Positions 1 to 7,199 of a DNA stretch of 14,767 nt are shown here, in pieces. This DNA comes from Thermosaccharophagus gerlachensis (GTDB lineage Bacteria > Armatimonadota > Fervidibacteria > Fervidibacterales > Thermosaccharophagaceae), in NCBI GenBank assembly GCA_041538025.1, contig JBGOEV010000051.1, forward strand, positions 1 to 14,767, written 5' to 3'. A program made the translations under genes and the position numbers. A model generated the notes under the pieces. It saw nothing but the letters and a program-made list of their open reading frames with translations, was not told where the DNA came from and searched no databases. Positions within the stretch are counted from its first letter, which is position 1. Each line of letters begins with the position of its first letter.

Positions 1-1605
1 CAACGCTCTTATGTTGAAGTCCAGTCGCTTTTAGCTCCCTTTGCATTCTTGAGCCTCGTTTGTGTTTTATGTGCCACCGTGAGCGAACCTGGAGCTTCCG
101 AGGAACACAGGGACACCTTAATGCAATCCGTTATTCGTCTCCTCACCGTTGATAGAGACTTGAAGAAAGGTGTTGAGCTTGCGAGGAGGGCTGTTGAGCT
201 ATATCCAGATAACCCTCACACGCATGAATGGCTTGCTTATGGGTTGGCAGGGCTATGCATGTTTGACGAAGCTTTAACACATTACAGGATGGCAGTGAAG
301 TTAAGAGGTGGTTTGCCGAAGTTAAGCGCTGCATGGTTGCCACCAAACACTTGTGATGAAGTGATAGAATTGCTCAGCGCACCAAAGGAGGAGATAAACC
401 TTTGGCATGGCGAAAGTGTTTTCAAAGCTGTTTTCATTGCTACACCGTGTTTTCCACCTTTGCCTATCTGGCGTGACCCCAAGTTCCTTGAGCAATACAA
501 CCAGACAATCGTCCTCTACAGGTATGTTGATGATGGGCATTGGGAGGCTGTTGTGCGTGTTTACTTTAAGACACGCACGCTTAGTAGCATAGGTGGTGAT
601 TGGCTTGAGGATGCAAAATCTGTTGCACTTGCATTCGCTTTGGTAACGGGATGTAGCTACCTTAAAGCTAACTTGCTTCCCGTTGAGGCTCCCCCAATAA
701 GCGTTTGGCTGAGCGAGCACGGGGAGCCAAACATAATCAGCGATGTTGGTCACATTTATTGGAGAGGTATCAAGCCGAAGAGGGAGCTCGCACAATGGCT
801 TATTGAAGTTGCACACGAATATGGGCATCACGCCTTCATAGCTTTGGGTCCATTTGAAGGGGAGCATGAACGCTACTGTGGTGGCATGATGAGTGAACGC
901 CTAAACTCTGTGTGGCTGCTTGAGATGATTGAACACGGTAAGCTTGACTTACCTCCCAAAGCAGGATTGGACAAACTGCGTGTAGCACTAAAAGCATATG
1001 TGTTAGAGCAGTTCAGCAAGGACATGTTCTCCTTCCTCAACTGGTTGCATGAAGTGGGTGAGGGTCAAAGGATGGAGAGGATGAGCATGCGTTCTTTCCT
1101 TGGCATGGTTGAATTCATTGAGCGCAATTACTCAAGCCAAGCTTTGGTTGAGGTTTTAAAAAAGTGCGCTTCAGAAGATGTGAGGTCGTTTTTGAAATCG
1201 TTCGGTGATTTTGTGAAGGGAGCGCTAAATGAAGGGCTACGCATGCCCTTAAGATGCCTTTTCGTAGCTCAATCAGGTGAAGAGAAAGCATCGTTTATGG
1301 TAGATGTAGATGGCTCTGAAGGGTTTTCGGTCATGTTGCCAAGCGTCATCACCGTGCCAGTTTGGATGCCATCTGGGACCGTTGATTTTGAACTACGTGC
1401 AGATGGATGCGAGGATGTGAAGGCTAATGTTTCAATTGATGGGGAGGGAGTAGCTGTCGTAATGCGCAGGGATGATGGATTAAGCATTCGTTTTCGTGCG
1501 CGTGGTTACAAGGAAGGATGGCATGTGTTATCAATACGGCTTTTGGGCGAAGGGACGGTAGCTGTAAACCACCTCCATATGCGTTTATTGGAGCAAGAGG
1601 GATGA
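1..1605 (+). CDS. TPR and HExxH metallopeptidase-like exported protein, 5' end probably outside the window
   Basis: I do not recognise a named family. The frame is open from base 1. The first in-window start is a TTG at 49 with no ribosome binding site, and residues encoded by 28-87 form a hydrophobic stretch (LLAPFAFLSLVCVLCATVS), so the true start and a signal peptide probably lie partly upstream. Counting from the TTG, residues 24-85 look like about two TPR units (helical pairs ending in LYPDNPHTHEWLAYGLAG and FDEALTHYRMAVKL). Residues 256-260 are HEYGH in the context EVAHEYGHHAF, a classic zinc-peptidase HExxH. Glu283 (MSERLNSVW) is a possible third ligand, as in gluzincins. Residues from about 400 look beta-rich and may be an accessory domain. 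The gene ends 7 bases before recJ. The peptidase role is inferred from the motif only; the coding call is firm. Confidence 0.8.
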   Translation, partial: QRSYVEVQSLLAPFAFLSLVCVLCATVSEPGASEEHRDTLMQSVIRLLTVDRDLKKGVELARRAVELYPDNPHTHEWLAYGLAGLCMFDEALTHYRMAVKLRGGLPKLSAAWLPPNTCDEVIELLSAPKEEINLWHGESVFKAVFIATPCFPPLPIWRDPKFLEQYNQTIVLYRYVDDGHWEAVVRVYFKTRTLSSIGGDWLEDAKSVALAFALVTGCSYLKANLLPVEAPPISVWLSEHGEPNIISDVGHIYWRGIKPKRELAQWLIEVAHEYGHHAFIALGPFEGEHERYCGGMMSERLNSVWLLEMIEHGKLDLPPKAGLDKLRVALKAYVLEQFSKDMFSFLNWLHEVGEGQRMERMSMRSFLGMVEFIERNYSSQALVEVLKKCASEDVRSFLKSFGDFVKGALNEGLRMPLRCLFVAQSGEEKASFMVDVDGSEGFSVMLPSVITVPVWMPSGTVDFELRADGCEDVKANVSIDGEGVAVVMRRDDGLSIRFRARGYKEGWHVLSIRLLGEGTVAVNHLHMRLLEQEG

Positions 1606-1612
1606 TGGAGGC

Positions 1613-3343
1613 ATGGTTGAGCATAAAAGTTTCATGAACATGCGTTGGGAGATGAAAACGGTTGACGAAAGTGATGTTGAGCGCCTCTCAACAGTTTTGG
1701 GGCTACCGAAGTTAGTAGCGAGGGTTTTATGCTCTCGTGGCTTCAGTGAACCATCTTCTGCGTTGGAGTTTATGAAGCCATCAATTGAAAGGCTACATGA
1801 CCCATTCCTTATGGCTGATATGGACTTAGCTGTCAAACGCATAATTTCGGCACTGCGCAACCGTGAAGTCATTCTCATACATGGCGATTACGATGCTGAT
1901 GGGATATGTGCAACTGCGCTCCTCTCAAGCAAGCTCTCACAATGGGGTTCAAAGGTCTATTGGTTCATCCCAGACAGGTTTGTTGATGGTTATGGAGTGA
2001 GCATGAGGGCTATTAATGCAGCCAGAAGCGTTGGGGCAACGCTCATGATAACTTGTGATTGTGGGATAACCTCTTACAAGGAGGTTGAGTATGCGAGATC
2101 GCTCGGGATTGATACAGTCATCGTTGACCATCACTCACCAAAGGGCTTCCTCCCGAATGCTGTCGCCATCCTTAACCCTAAGAGGTTAGATTGCAAATAC
2201 CCTTTCAAGGAACTTTCGGCTACTGGCGTTGCATTGAAGCTTTTATGTGCTATCGCTGATGAGGGGAAGTTTGAAAGCCCTCTTGATGATGAGCTGTGCC
2301 TTGATTTGGTTGGGATTGCAACCATTGCAGATGTAGTCCCACTTGTAGATGAGAACAGGTCGCTTGCGTGGCATGGTTTAAATGCGCTTTCGAAGCGCTC
2401 AAGGGTTGGCTTGCGGAAGCTTATGGAGTGTGCTGGGCTTCGCTCAAGCAGGATAACGGGTGCTCATGTTTCGTTCATCATAGCTCCGAGACTTAATGCC
2501 CCGGGAAGGCTTGAAGACGCAAGGGATGCCTTAAGGTTGCTGTTGGCGAGGAACGAAACAGAAGCCGAAGCATTGGCAGTAAGACTTGACGAGTTGAACA
2601 GGGAAAGACAAGACGAGGAAGAACGTGTCCTTGAGGAAGCTCTTGAGCTTGTGGCAGAAAGAGTTGACCTAAGCAGTGATTTAGTCATTGTGCTTTCAAG
2701 TCATAGATGGCATCAAGGTGTCATCGGGATAGTTGCAAGCAGGCTTGTTGAGCTCTTTCATCGCCCAACAATACTCATATCCGTTGAAGGGGAAACTGGA
2801 AAGGGTTCTTGCAGAAGCATTCAAGGGTTCGACATCGCTATGGCTCTTGATTCTTGTAGCAACCTCCTTGTAAGCTATGGTGGGCATCAAATGGCTGCTG
2901 GGTTGGTCATACGGGAAGAGAACATAGAGAAGCTGCGTTTCGCTATAAATGAGATAGCTCGTCACTGGCTCAGCGAAAATGAGCTTACGGCAAAGCTCAA
3001 TATTGATGCACAAGTTCATCCCAACGAGCTTTCTTTAGATGTGGCTCACAAGATGATGTTATTTGAGCCTTGTGGATGCGGTAACCCAAAGCCAACGCTT
3101 GCTTTGTTTGGTGTCAAAGTCATTGAGAGCAACATACATGGTAGCGGAGGGAAACACCTGCGCATATTGGCTGAAGCGTATGGGACAGAGCTTGAGTTTG
3201 TTGGTTACCGTATGAGCCATATGGTTGATACACTTACAGCAGGGCATTCAATTGACCTTTGCTTTACGCTTGGAATACCGCATTCGGATCCATCAAAGCT
3301 ATCGCTTCAGATAAAGGCTTTGCGTCATCACTCAGATCGGTAG
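1613..3343 (+). CDS. recJ: Single-stranded-DNA-specific 5'-3' exonuclease RecJ
   Basis: RecJ degrades single-stranded DNA 5' to 3' in RecF-pathway recombination and in base-excision and mismatch repair. The 576-residue protein carries the full DHH/DHHA1 set: DYDADG at 92-97, CDCGI at 148-152, VDHH at 171-174, TIADVVPL at 237-244, APRLNAPGR at 291-299, the DHHA1 part with GSCRSIQGFD near 398 and SYGGHQMAAG at 421-430, then a C-terminal OB-like region introduced by EPCGCGNPKP (485-494). All metal-binding aspartates and histidines expected for the family are visible, so it should be active. Length matches bacterial RecJ. The ATG at 1613 has GGAGG only one base before it, but AGAGG at 1596-1600 is better spaced; ATGs at 1634 and 1640 are alternatives that would keep the conserved Trp near residue 12. 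Gene order recJ-recO places two recombination genes together. Confidence 0.96.
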   Translation: MVEHKSFMNMRWEMKTVDESDVERLSTVLGLPKLVARVLCSRGFSEPSSALEFMKPSIERLHDPFLMADMDLAVKRIISALRNREVILIHGDYDADGICATALLSSKLSQWGSKVYWFIPDRFVDGYGVSMRAINAARSVGATLMITCDCGITSYKEVEYARSLGIDTVIVDHHSPKGFLPNAVAILNPKRLDCKYPFKELSATGVALKLLCAIADEGKFESPLDDELCLDLVGIATIADVVPLVDENRSLAWHGLNALSKRSRVGLRKLMECAGLRSSRITGAHVSFIIAPRLNAPGRLEDARDALRLLLARNETEAEALAVRLDELNRERQDEEERVLEEALELVAERVDLSSDLVIVLSSHRWHQGVIGIVASRLVELFHRPTILISVEGETGKGSCRSIQGFDIAMALDSCSNLLVSYGGHQMAAGLVIREENIEKLRFAINEIARHWLSENELTAKLNIDAQVHPNELSLDVAHKMMLFEPCGCGNPKPTLALFGVKVIESNIHGSGGKHLRILAEAYGTELEFVGYRMSHMVDTLTAGHSIDLCFTLGIPHSDPSKLSLQIKALRHHSDR

Positions 3344-3363
3344 CATTGAGAATTGCGCAGCTT

Positions 3364-3369
3364 GGGGTG
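3364..3369 (+). promoter_or_regulatory. Ribosome binding site for recO
   Basis: GGGGTG lies 8 bases before the GTG at 3378. This matches the GGTG core and spacing of the other sites in the window and supports the GTG start, even though RecO homology begins only around residue 27. Confidence 0.55.
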
Positions 3370-3377
3370 CAAAAGAG

Positions 3378-4253
3378 GTGTCGGAAAACTTACCGGACAG
3401 ATTGCCTCAAACAAGCGATAGTGTAGGCAGTGTTTTTCGCCAACCGGCGCCAAGGACATATCGTGTTGAAGGGATAGTGCTGCGCGTCATACCGTATGGT
3501 GAAAAGGATCGCATACTTACAATTTACACGCGCCAGATGGGCAAGCTGAATGCTATAGCGAAAGGTTCAAGGAATCCATTGACGAGGCTTGCACCAGCAA
3601 CACAGCTCTTTACGCATGCGCATTACTTCCTCGCACAGGGTAAAACACTTGAGGTTGTAACGCAGGTGCGCATCATTGAAGTTTTTGAGAGGCTGCGCAA
3701 GGATGTTGAGATGATGGTTGTGTGCGCACAGTGCTGTGAGATGCTTAGCAAGAGTGTCCCGGATGGAGAAGCAGATCCTGCTCTGTTTGATGACTTACTC
3801 TCCGCACTCCGTATAGCCAACAAAGGCGTTGATGCAGACTTGCTTTTAGCAGCTTTCATTAGCAGGTTGCTCAAGCGCTTGGGCTATATGCCACAAGTTA
3901 GCTTTTGCGTTGGCTGTGGTTCTCGTATACTTGATGATGAAGTGCACTTATCCATAGCGCAGGGTGGAACGCTTTGCAAGGATTGTGCTAATAGGAAAGG
4001 GTTTGATGTCAAGCTGAGCAAAGGCGAGATTGCATTGATAATTAATTCACTGCGCTTTGGGCTTTATGCTGTGACACGCACAAAACTGCATGGCATCTCA
4101 GCTACAAAGGTGAGTGACTGCTTGACGCTGTTTTGGCAGTATCAGTTTCAAACGCAACTGCAATCAGTCAAGGTGCGCCAGCAACTGCATAACTGGTGTA
4201 GAGGGAAGGATGTAAGGCAACGAGGTGACAATGAGAATGGCGATAAGGTTTGA
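3378..4253 (+). CDS. recO: DNA repair protein RecO
   Basis: RecO works with RecF and RecR to load RecA on SSB-coated single-stranded DNA. The 291-residue product has the N-terminal OB fold (EGIVLRVIPYGEKDRILTIY at 31-50, then TRQMGKLNAIAKGSR) followed by the helical domain. A treble-clef zinc site is formed by Cys177, Cys180, Cys200 and Cys203 (CVGC and CKDC), which many but not all RecO proteins keep. The GTG start leaves a 26-residue, Pro- and Ser-rich extension before the usual family start; a later start is possible but no in-frame site is better supported. The gene starts 34 bases after recJ and its last 17 bases overlap the trmD coding region, so the two are likely translationally coupled. 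The C-terminus is basic, and polar after about residue 276. Confidence 0.92.
   Translation: MSENLPDRLPQTSDSVGSVFRQPAPRTYRVEGIVLRVIPYGEKDRILTIYTRQMGKLNAIAKGSRNPLTRLAPATQLFTHAHYFLAQGKTLEVVTQVRIIEVFERLRKDVEMMVVCAQCCEMLSKSVPDGEADPALFDDLLSALRIANKGVDADLLLAAFISRLLKRLGYMPQVSFCVGCGSRILDDEVHLSIAQGGTLCKDCANRKGFDVKLSKGEIALIINSLRFGLYAVTRTKLHGISATKVSDCLTLFWQYQFQTQLQSVKVRQQLHNWCRGKDVRQRGDNENGDKV
4222..4228 (+). promoter_or_regulatory. Ribosome binding site deciding the trmD start
   Basis: GAGGTGA is an exact match to the anti-Shine-Dalgarno core. It sits 8 bases before the ATG at 4237 and inside the end of recO. It overlaps an in-frame GTG at 4225 and is only 2 bases from the ATG at 4231, so 4237 is the best trmD start. 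Confidence 0.75.
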
Positions 4254-4995
4254 TGTGTTCACCATCTTTCCCGAATGGTTTGATAGTCCTCTTAAGTGCT
4301 CGCTTTTGGGGAAGGCTATTGAGAAAGGAATTGTTGAAGTGCATTGCCACAACATACGTGATTACGCTCTTGATAAACATAAGGTCGTTGACGACTATCC
4401 ATATGGTGGCGGTGCTGGGATGGTGATGAAACCAGAGCCTTTATTTAGGGCAGTTGAGAGTGTTTTACTTAACTTGCCTGATGAATATGGTGAGCCACCG
4501 ATCATTTTGCTTTCACCTCAAGGGAGGGTTCTCAACCATGATGTAGTAGTTGAGCTTTCGCGCAAGCGTTGCATCTTCTTGATATGTGGGCATTATGAGG
4601 GTGTTGATGAGCGTGTGAGGGAGCATCTCGCTACAGATGAAATATCAATCGGTGATTACGTTCTCTCTGGTGGAGAGCCAGCAGCAATGGTCATCATAGA
4701 TGCAGTTAGCAGGCATGTCCCTGGTGTGCTGGGAAACGTTGAATCACTTTTGAGCGAATCGTTCTCAGATGGTTTGCTTGAGCATCCACAATACACCCGT
4801 CCGAGGGTGTTTCGTGGTTGGGGAGTTCCCGAAGTGCTTCTTTCTGGTGATCATGAAGCGATAAGGAGATGGCGCAGGAAGGAAGCGCTGAAGAGAACGC
4901 TCCTGCGCCGTCCAGATTTGCTCTCTAAGGCAAAATTGTCAGACGAGGATTTGAAACTGCTTGAGGAAGTGAAGAAAGAGGTTGGCATTGCATAG
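4237..4995 (+). CDS. trmD: tRNA (guanine-37-N1)-methyltransferase TrmD
   Basis: TrmD transfers a methyl group from S-adenosylmethionine to G37 of tRNAs, preventing +1 frameshifting. From the ATG at 4237 the protein is 252 residues and begins MAIRFDVFTIFPEWF, the normal family start. Visible motifs are DDYPYGGGAGMVMKPEP (52-68), the trefoil-knot SAM site LLSPQGR (91-97), ICGHYEGVDERV (116-127), ISIGDYVLSGGEPAA (136-150), and the tRNA-binding/catalytic SFSDGLLEHPQYTRPRVF (175-192). Asp178 corresponds, by memory of the family, to the catalytic Asp169 of the H. influenzae enzyme. The C-terminal WRRKEALKRTLLRRPDLL helix region is also typical. It overlaps recO by 17 bases and precedes dcd by 36. 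In many bacteria trmD lies with rpsP, rimM and rplS; none of these is here. Confidence 0.97.
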   Translation: MAIRFDVFTIFPEWFDSPLKCSLLGKAIEKGIVEVHCHNIRDYALDKHKVVDDYPYGGGAGMVMKPEPLFRAVESVLLNLPDEYGEPPIILLSPQGRVLNHDVVVELSRKRCIFLICGHYEGVDERVREHLATDEISIGDYVLSGGEPAAMVIIDAVSRHVPGVLGNVESLLSESFSDGLLEHPQYTRPRVFRGWGVPEVLLSGDHEAIRRWRRKEALKRTLLRRPDLLSKAKLSDEDLKLLEEVKKEVGIA

Positions 4996-5014
4996 TCAAA
5001 TCAATAGCAAGGAC

Positions 5015-5023
5015 AGGAGGTGA
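5015..5023 (+). promoter_or_regulatory. Ribosome binding site deciding the dcd start
   Basis: AGGAGGTGA is the full consensus Shine-Dalgarno, 8 bases before the ATG at 5032. It contains the in-frame GTG at 5020, which therefore is part of the binding site rather than the start. Confidence 0.8.
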
Positions 5024-5031
5024 AAAGCGCA

Positions 5032-5589
5032 ATGGGGGTTAAACCCGATTGGTGGATACGAAAGATGGCTCTTGAACACGGCATGATTGAACCATTTGAG
5101 GAGAAGCAGGTGAGCAAGGGCGTGATATCCTATGGGCTTTCCTCATACGGGTATGATATGCGCATTGCCGATGAATTCCTCATCTTTACGAACGCCTACT
5201 CAACGATTGTGGACCCAAAGAACTTTGATGAGCGTTCGTTTGTCAAGCACAAGGGAGAATACTGCATCATACCGCCAAACTCGTTTGTGCTTGGTCGCTC
5301 CATTGAATACTTTCGCATACCGAGGAATGTGATAACGATAACGCTTGGCAAAAGCACATACGCAAGGTGTGGGATCATCGTGAATGTGACCCCATTTGAA
5401 CCGGAGTGGGAGGGGTATGCAACGCTTGAAATTTCAAACACAACACCTTTGCCAGCGAAGGTGTATGCAGGTGAGGGGATTGCTCAAGTCATCTTCATAG
5501 AGGCTGACGGTGTTTGTGAGGTCTCATACGCGGACAAAAAGGGAAGGTATCAAAAGCAACAAACGATCGTGCTTCCGAAGGTTGATTGA
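5032..5589 (+). CDS. dcd: dCTP deaminase
   Basis: Deaminates dCTP to dUTP, supplying dUMP for thymidylate synthesis. The product is 185 residues from the ATG at 5032. Family motifs run through its length: VISYGLSSYGYDMRIADEF, IVDPKNFDERSF, CIIPPNSFVLGRSIEYFRIP, GKSTYARCGIIVNVTPFEPE and TLEISNTTPLPAKVYAGEGI followed by AQVIF. The Ser and Arg of KSTYAR and the Glu of TLEISN correspond to the active-site Ser, Arg and Glu of E. coli Dcd. The C-terminal DKKGRYQKQQTIVLP is the flexible lid seen in trimeric dUTPase-fold enzymes. Some relatives are bifunctional dCTP deaminase/dUTPases that release dUMP directly; the sequence alone does not decide this. It lies 36 bases after trmD and 50 bases before the ABC ATPase gene. 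Confidence 0.95.
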   Translation: MGVKPDWWIRKMALEHGMIEPFEEKQVSKGVISYGLSSYGYDMRIADEFLIFTNAYSTIVDPKNFDERSFVKHKGEYCIIPPNSFVLGRSIEYFRIPRNVITITLGKSTYARCGIIVNVTPFEPEWEGYATLEISNTTPLPAKVYAGEGIAQVIFIEADGVCEVSYADKKGRYQKQQTIVLPKVD

Positions 5590-5625
5590 GGGCTACTTCA
5601 AGTAATGGCTTTTGTTGCAGTGGTT

Positions 5626-5633
5626 GGTGGTGA
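5626..5633 (+). promoter_or_regulatory. Ribosome binding site for the ABC ATPase gene
   Basis: GGTGGTGA, close to the consensus, lies 6 bases before the TTG at 5640 and supports this non-ATG start. Confidence 0.55.
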
Positions 5634-5639
5634 ACAGTT

Positions 5640-7187
5640 TTGGGTGGGAATGAATACATCGTTGAGATGCGCTCAATAGTGAAAGACTTTGGGGGCGTAA
5701 GGGCGGTTGACCATGTTGACTTGTTTGTCAGGAAGGGGGAAGTGCACGGTCTCGTTGGTGAAAACGGCGCTGGAAAATCAACCTTGATGAAAATACTCGG
5801 TGGCGTGTATAGCGATTATGAGGGCGAGATATTCATTGATGGTGTAAAAGTCAGGATACGCTCGCCAAAGGATGCAATCGCTGCTGGCATAGCTGTTATC
5901 CATCAGGAGCTAAACCTCGTCCCACAGCTCAGTGTTGCTGAGAACATATTCCTTGGGCGCGAACCAACGAAGGGCATATTCGTTGACTTCGCAAAGATGT
6001 TCAACATGGCTAAGGAGCTGTTGTCTCCGTTTGACCCATCAATTGATCCAAGGGCGCGGATCAGTGAGCTCTCCGTAGGTAAACAGCAGCTTGTGGAAAT
6101 AGCGCGTGCGCTCTCGCTGAAAGCAAGGGTAATCGTCATGGATGAACCTACATCTGCTCTAACAGAAGCCGAGGTTGAAAAGCTGTTTGATGTTATCAGG
6201 AGGCTTAAAGCGACTGGAACAACGATAATTTACATCACGCACAAGCTCAGGGAGGTCTTCACCATAACTGACAGGGTTACAGTAATGCGCGATGGTAAGG
6301 TAGTTGGGACTGTCAGAACTGCTGATGTTGACCACCGCACACTTGCAAGGATGATGGTCGGACGCGATATTGAAGCTGTTGAGAAGGGTGCTAAGAGGTT
6401 AGGCAACATCATACTCAGGGTGCGCAACTTGAGCGTGATCAGCCGTGAAGCATATGGCAAATACATTTTGAGCAACATAAACTTCGCTGTTCGTTCGGGA
6501 GAGGTGGTGGGGATATTTGGTTTGATGGGTGCTGGCAGGACGGAGCTTCTGATGACACTTTTCGGTTCACCGCCGGGGATAGTCAAAGGCGAAATTGAAA
6601 TTGGTGGTAAGCAGGTAAGGATAAGGTCACCAATTGAGGCAATCAGACACGGCATCGGTTTGGTGACAGAAGATAGGAAAGCATCAGGCTTGATACTCAT
6701 GATGGCAGCGGGGCATAACGCTACATTGCCCATACTGCCCTCGCTATCAGTTATGCAATTCATTCATCGTAGAAGGGAAAGGGAAGTCATAAAGTGGCTT
6801 TGGGAGAGGCTACAAATTGTTCCACCGAACCCTGAGATGCCCGCGCAAAACCTAAGTGGAGGAAACCAGCAAAAGGTTGTGCTTGCGAAGTGGCTTGCTA
6901 TGCGACCGAAACTCCTTTTGCTTGATGAGCCAACGAGAGGTGTTGATGTTGGAGCGCGCGCCGAAATACACAAGTTGATAAGGCAGATGGCGGAAGATGG
7001 GACTGGTGTTATTTTTGCCTCCTCTGAATTGCCTGAGGTGCTTACGCTCGCTGACCGAATACTCGTCATGCACTCTGGTCAGCTTGTCCACGAACTCAGG
7101 GCAGATGAAGCTACAGAAGAGGAAGTTATGTTTTACGCGAGTGGTGCCCACACATTTGAGCAACACGATTCTGAAGCTACAAATTGA
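5640..7187 (+). CDS. Sugar ABC transporter ATP-binding protein, RbsA/MglA/XylG type
   Basis: Cytoplasmic ATPase that energises import of a monosaccharide (ribose, galactose, xylose or similar family). The 515-residue protein is a tandem of two ABC domains. Domain 1: Walker A GENGAGKST at 40-48, Q-loop region VIHQELNLVPQ from 87, signature LSVGKQQ at 144-150, Walker B VIVMDEPTSAL at 164-174, switch His201. Domain 2: a Walker A in which Lys is replaced by Arg (GLMGAGRTE, 294-302), as is usual in this subfamily, signature LSGGNQQK at 405-412, and Walker B LLLLDEPTRGVDVG from 426. The TTG start is supported by a nearby GGTGGTGA. No permease or periplasmic binding protein is encoded in the window, so its partners must be elsewhere. 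The following SDR and DHDPS-like genes are 12 and 15 bases apart, suggesting a catabolic operon. Substrate cannot be told from sequence. Confidence 0.95.
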   Translation: MGGNEYIVEMRSIVKDFGGVRAVDHVDLFVRKGEVHGLVGENGAGKSTLMKILGGVYSDYEGEIFIDGVKVRIRSPKDAIAAGIAVIHQELNLVPQLSVAENIFLGREPTKGIFVDFAKMFNMAKELLSPFDPSIDPRARISELSVGKQQLVEIARALSLKARVIVMDEPTSALTEAEVEKLFDVIRRLKATGTTIIYITHKLREVFTITDRVTVMRDGKVVGTVRTADVDHRTLARMMVGRDIEAVEKGAKRLGNIILRVRNLSVISREAYGKYILSNINFAVRSGEVVGIFGLMGAGRTELLMTLFGSPPGIVKGEIEIGGKQVRIRSPIEAIRHGIGLVTEDRKASGLILMMAAGHNATLPILPSLSVMQFIHRRREREVIKWLWERLQIVPPNPEMPAQNLSGGNQQKVVLAKWLAMRPKLLLLDEPTRGVDVGARAEIHKLIRQMAEDGTGVIFASSELPEVLTLADRILVMHSGQLVHELRADEATEEEVMFYASGAHTFEQHDSEATN

Positions 7188-7191
7188 GGTG
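7186..7191 (+). promoter_or_regulatory. Ribosome binding site for the SDR gene, overlapping the upstream stop
   Basis: GAGGTG overlaps the TGA stop of the ABC ATPase gene (7185-7187) and lies 8 bases before the GTG at 7200. It supports the GTG start and likely translational coupling. Confidence 0.65.
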
Positions 7192-7199
7192 TTGCTCAA

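Noticed and set aside
322..867. 181-residue minus-strand frame opposite the first gene
   Set aside because: Lies wholly within the TPR-HExxH gene, has no ribosome binding site and its translation has no domain-like pattern, whereas the plus-strand protein does.
6230..6763. 177-residue minus-strand frame opposite the ABC ATPase
   Set aside because: The plus strand carries a complete ABC motif set; the antisense frame is low-complexity (Ser, Pro, Leu) shadow.
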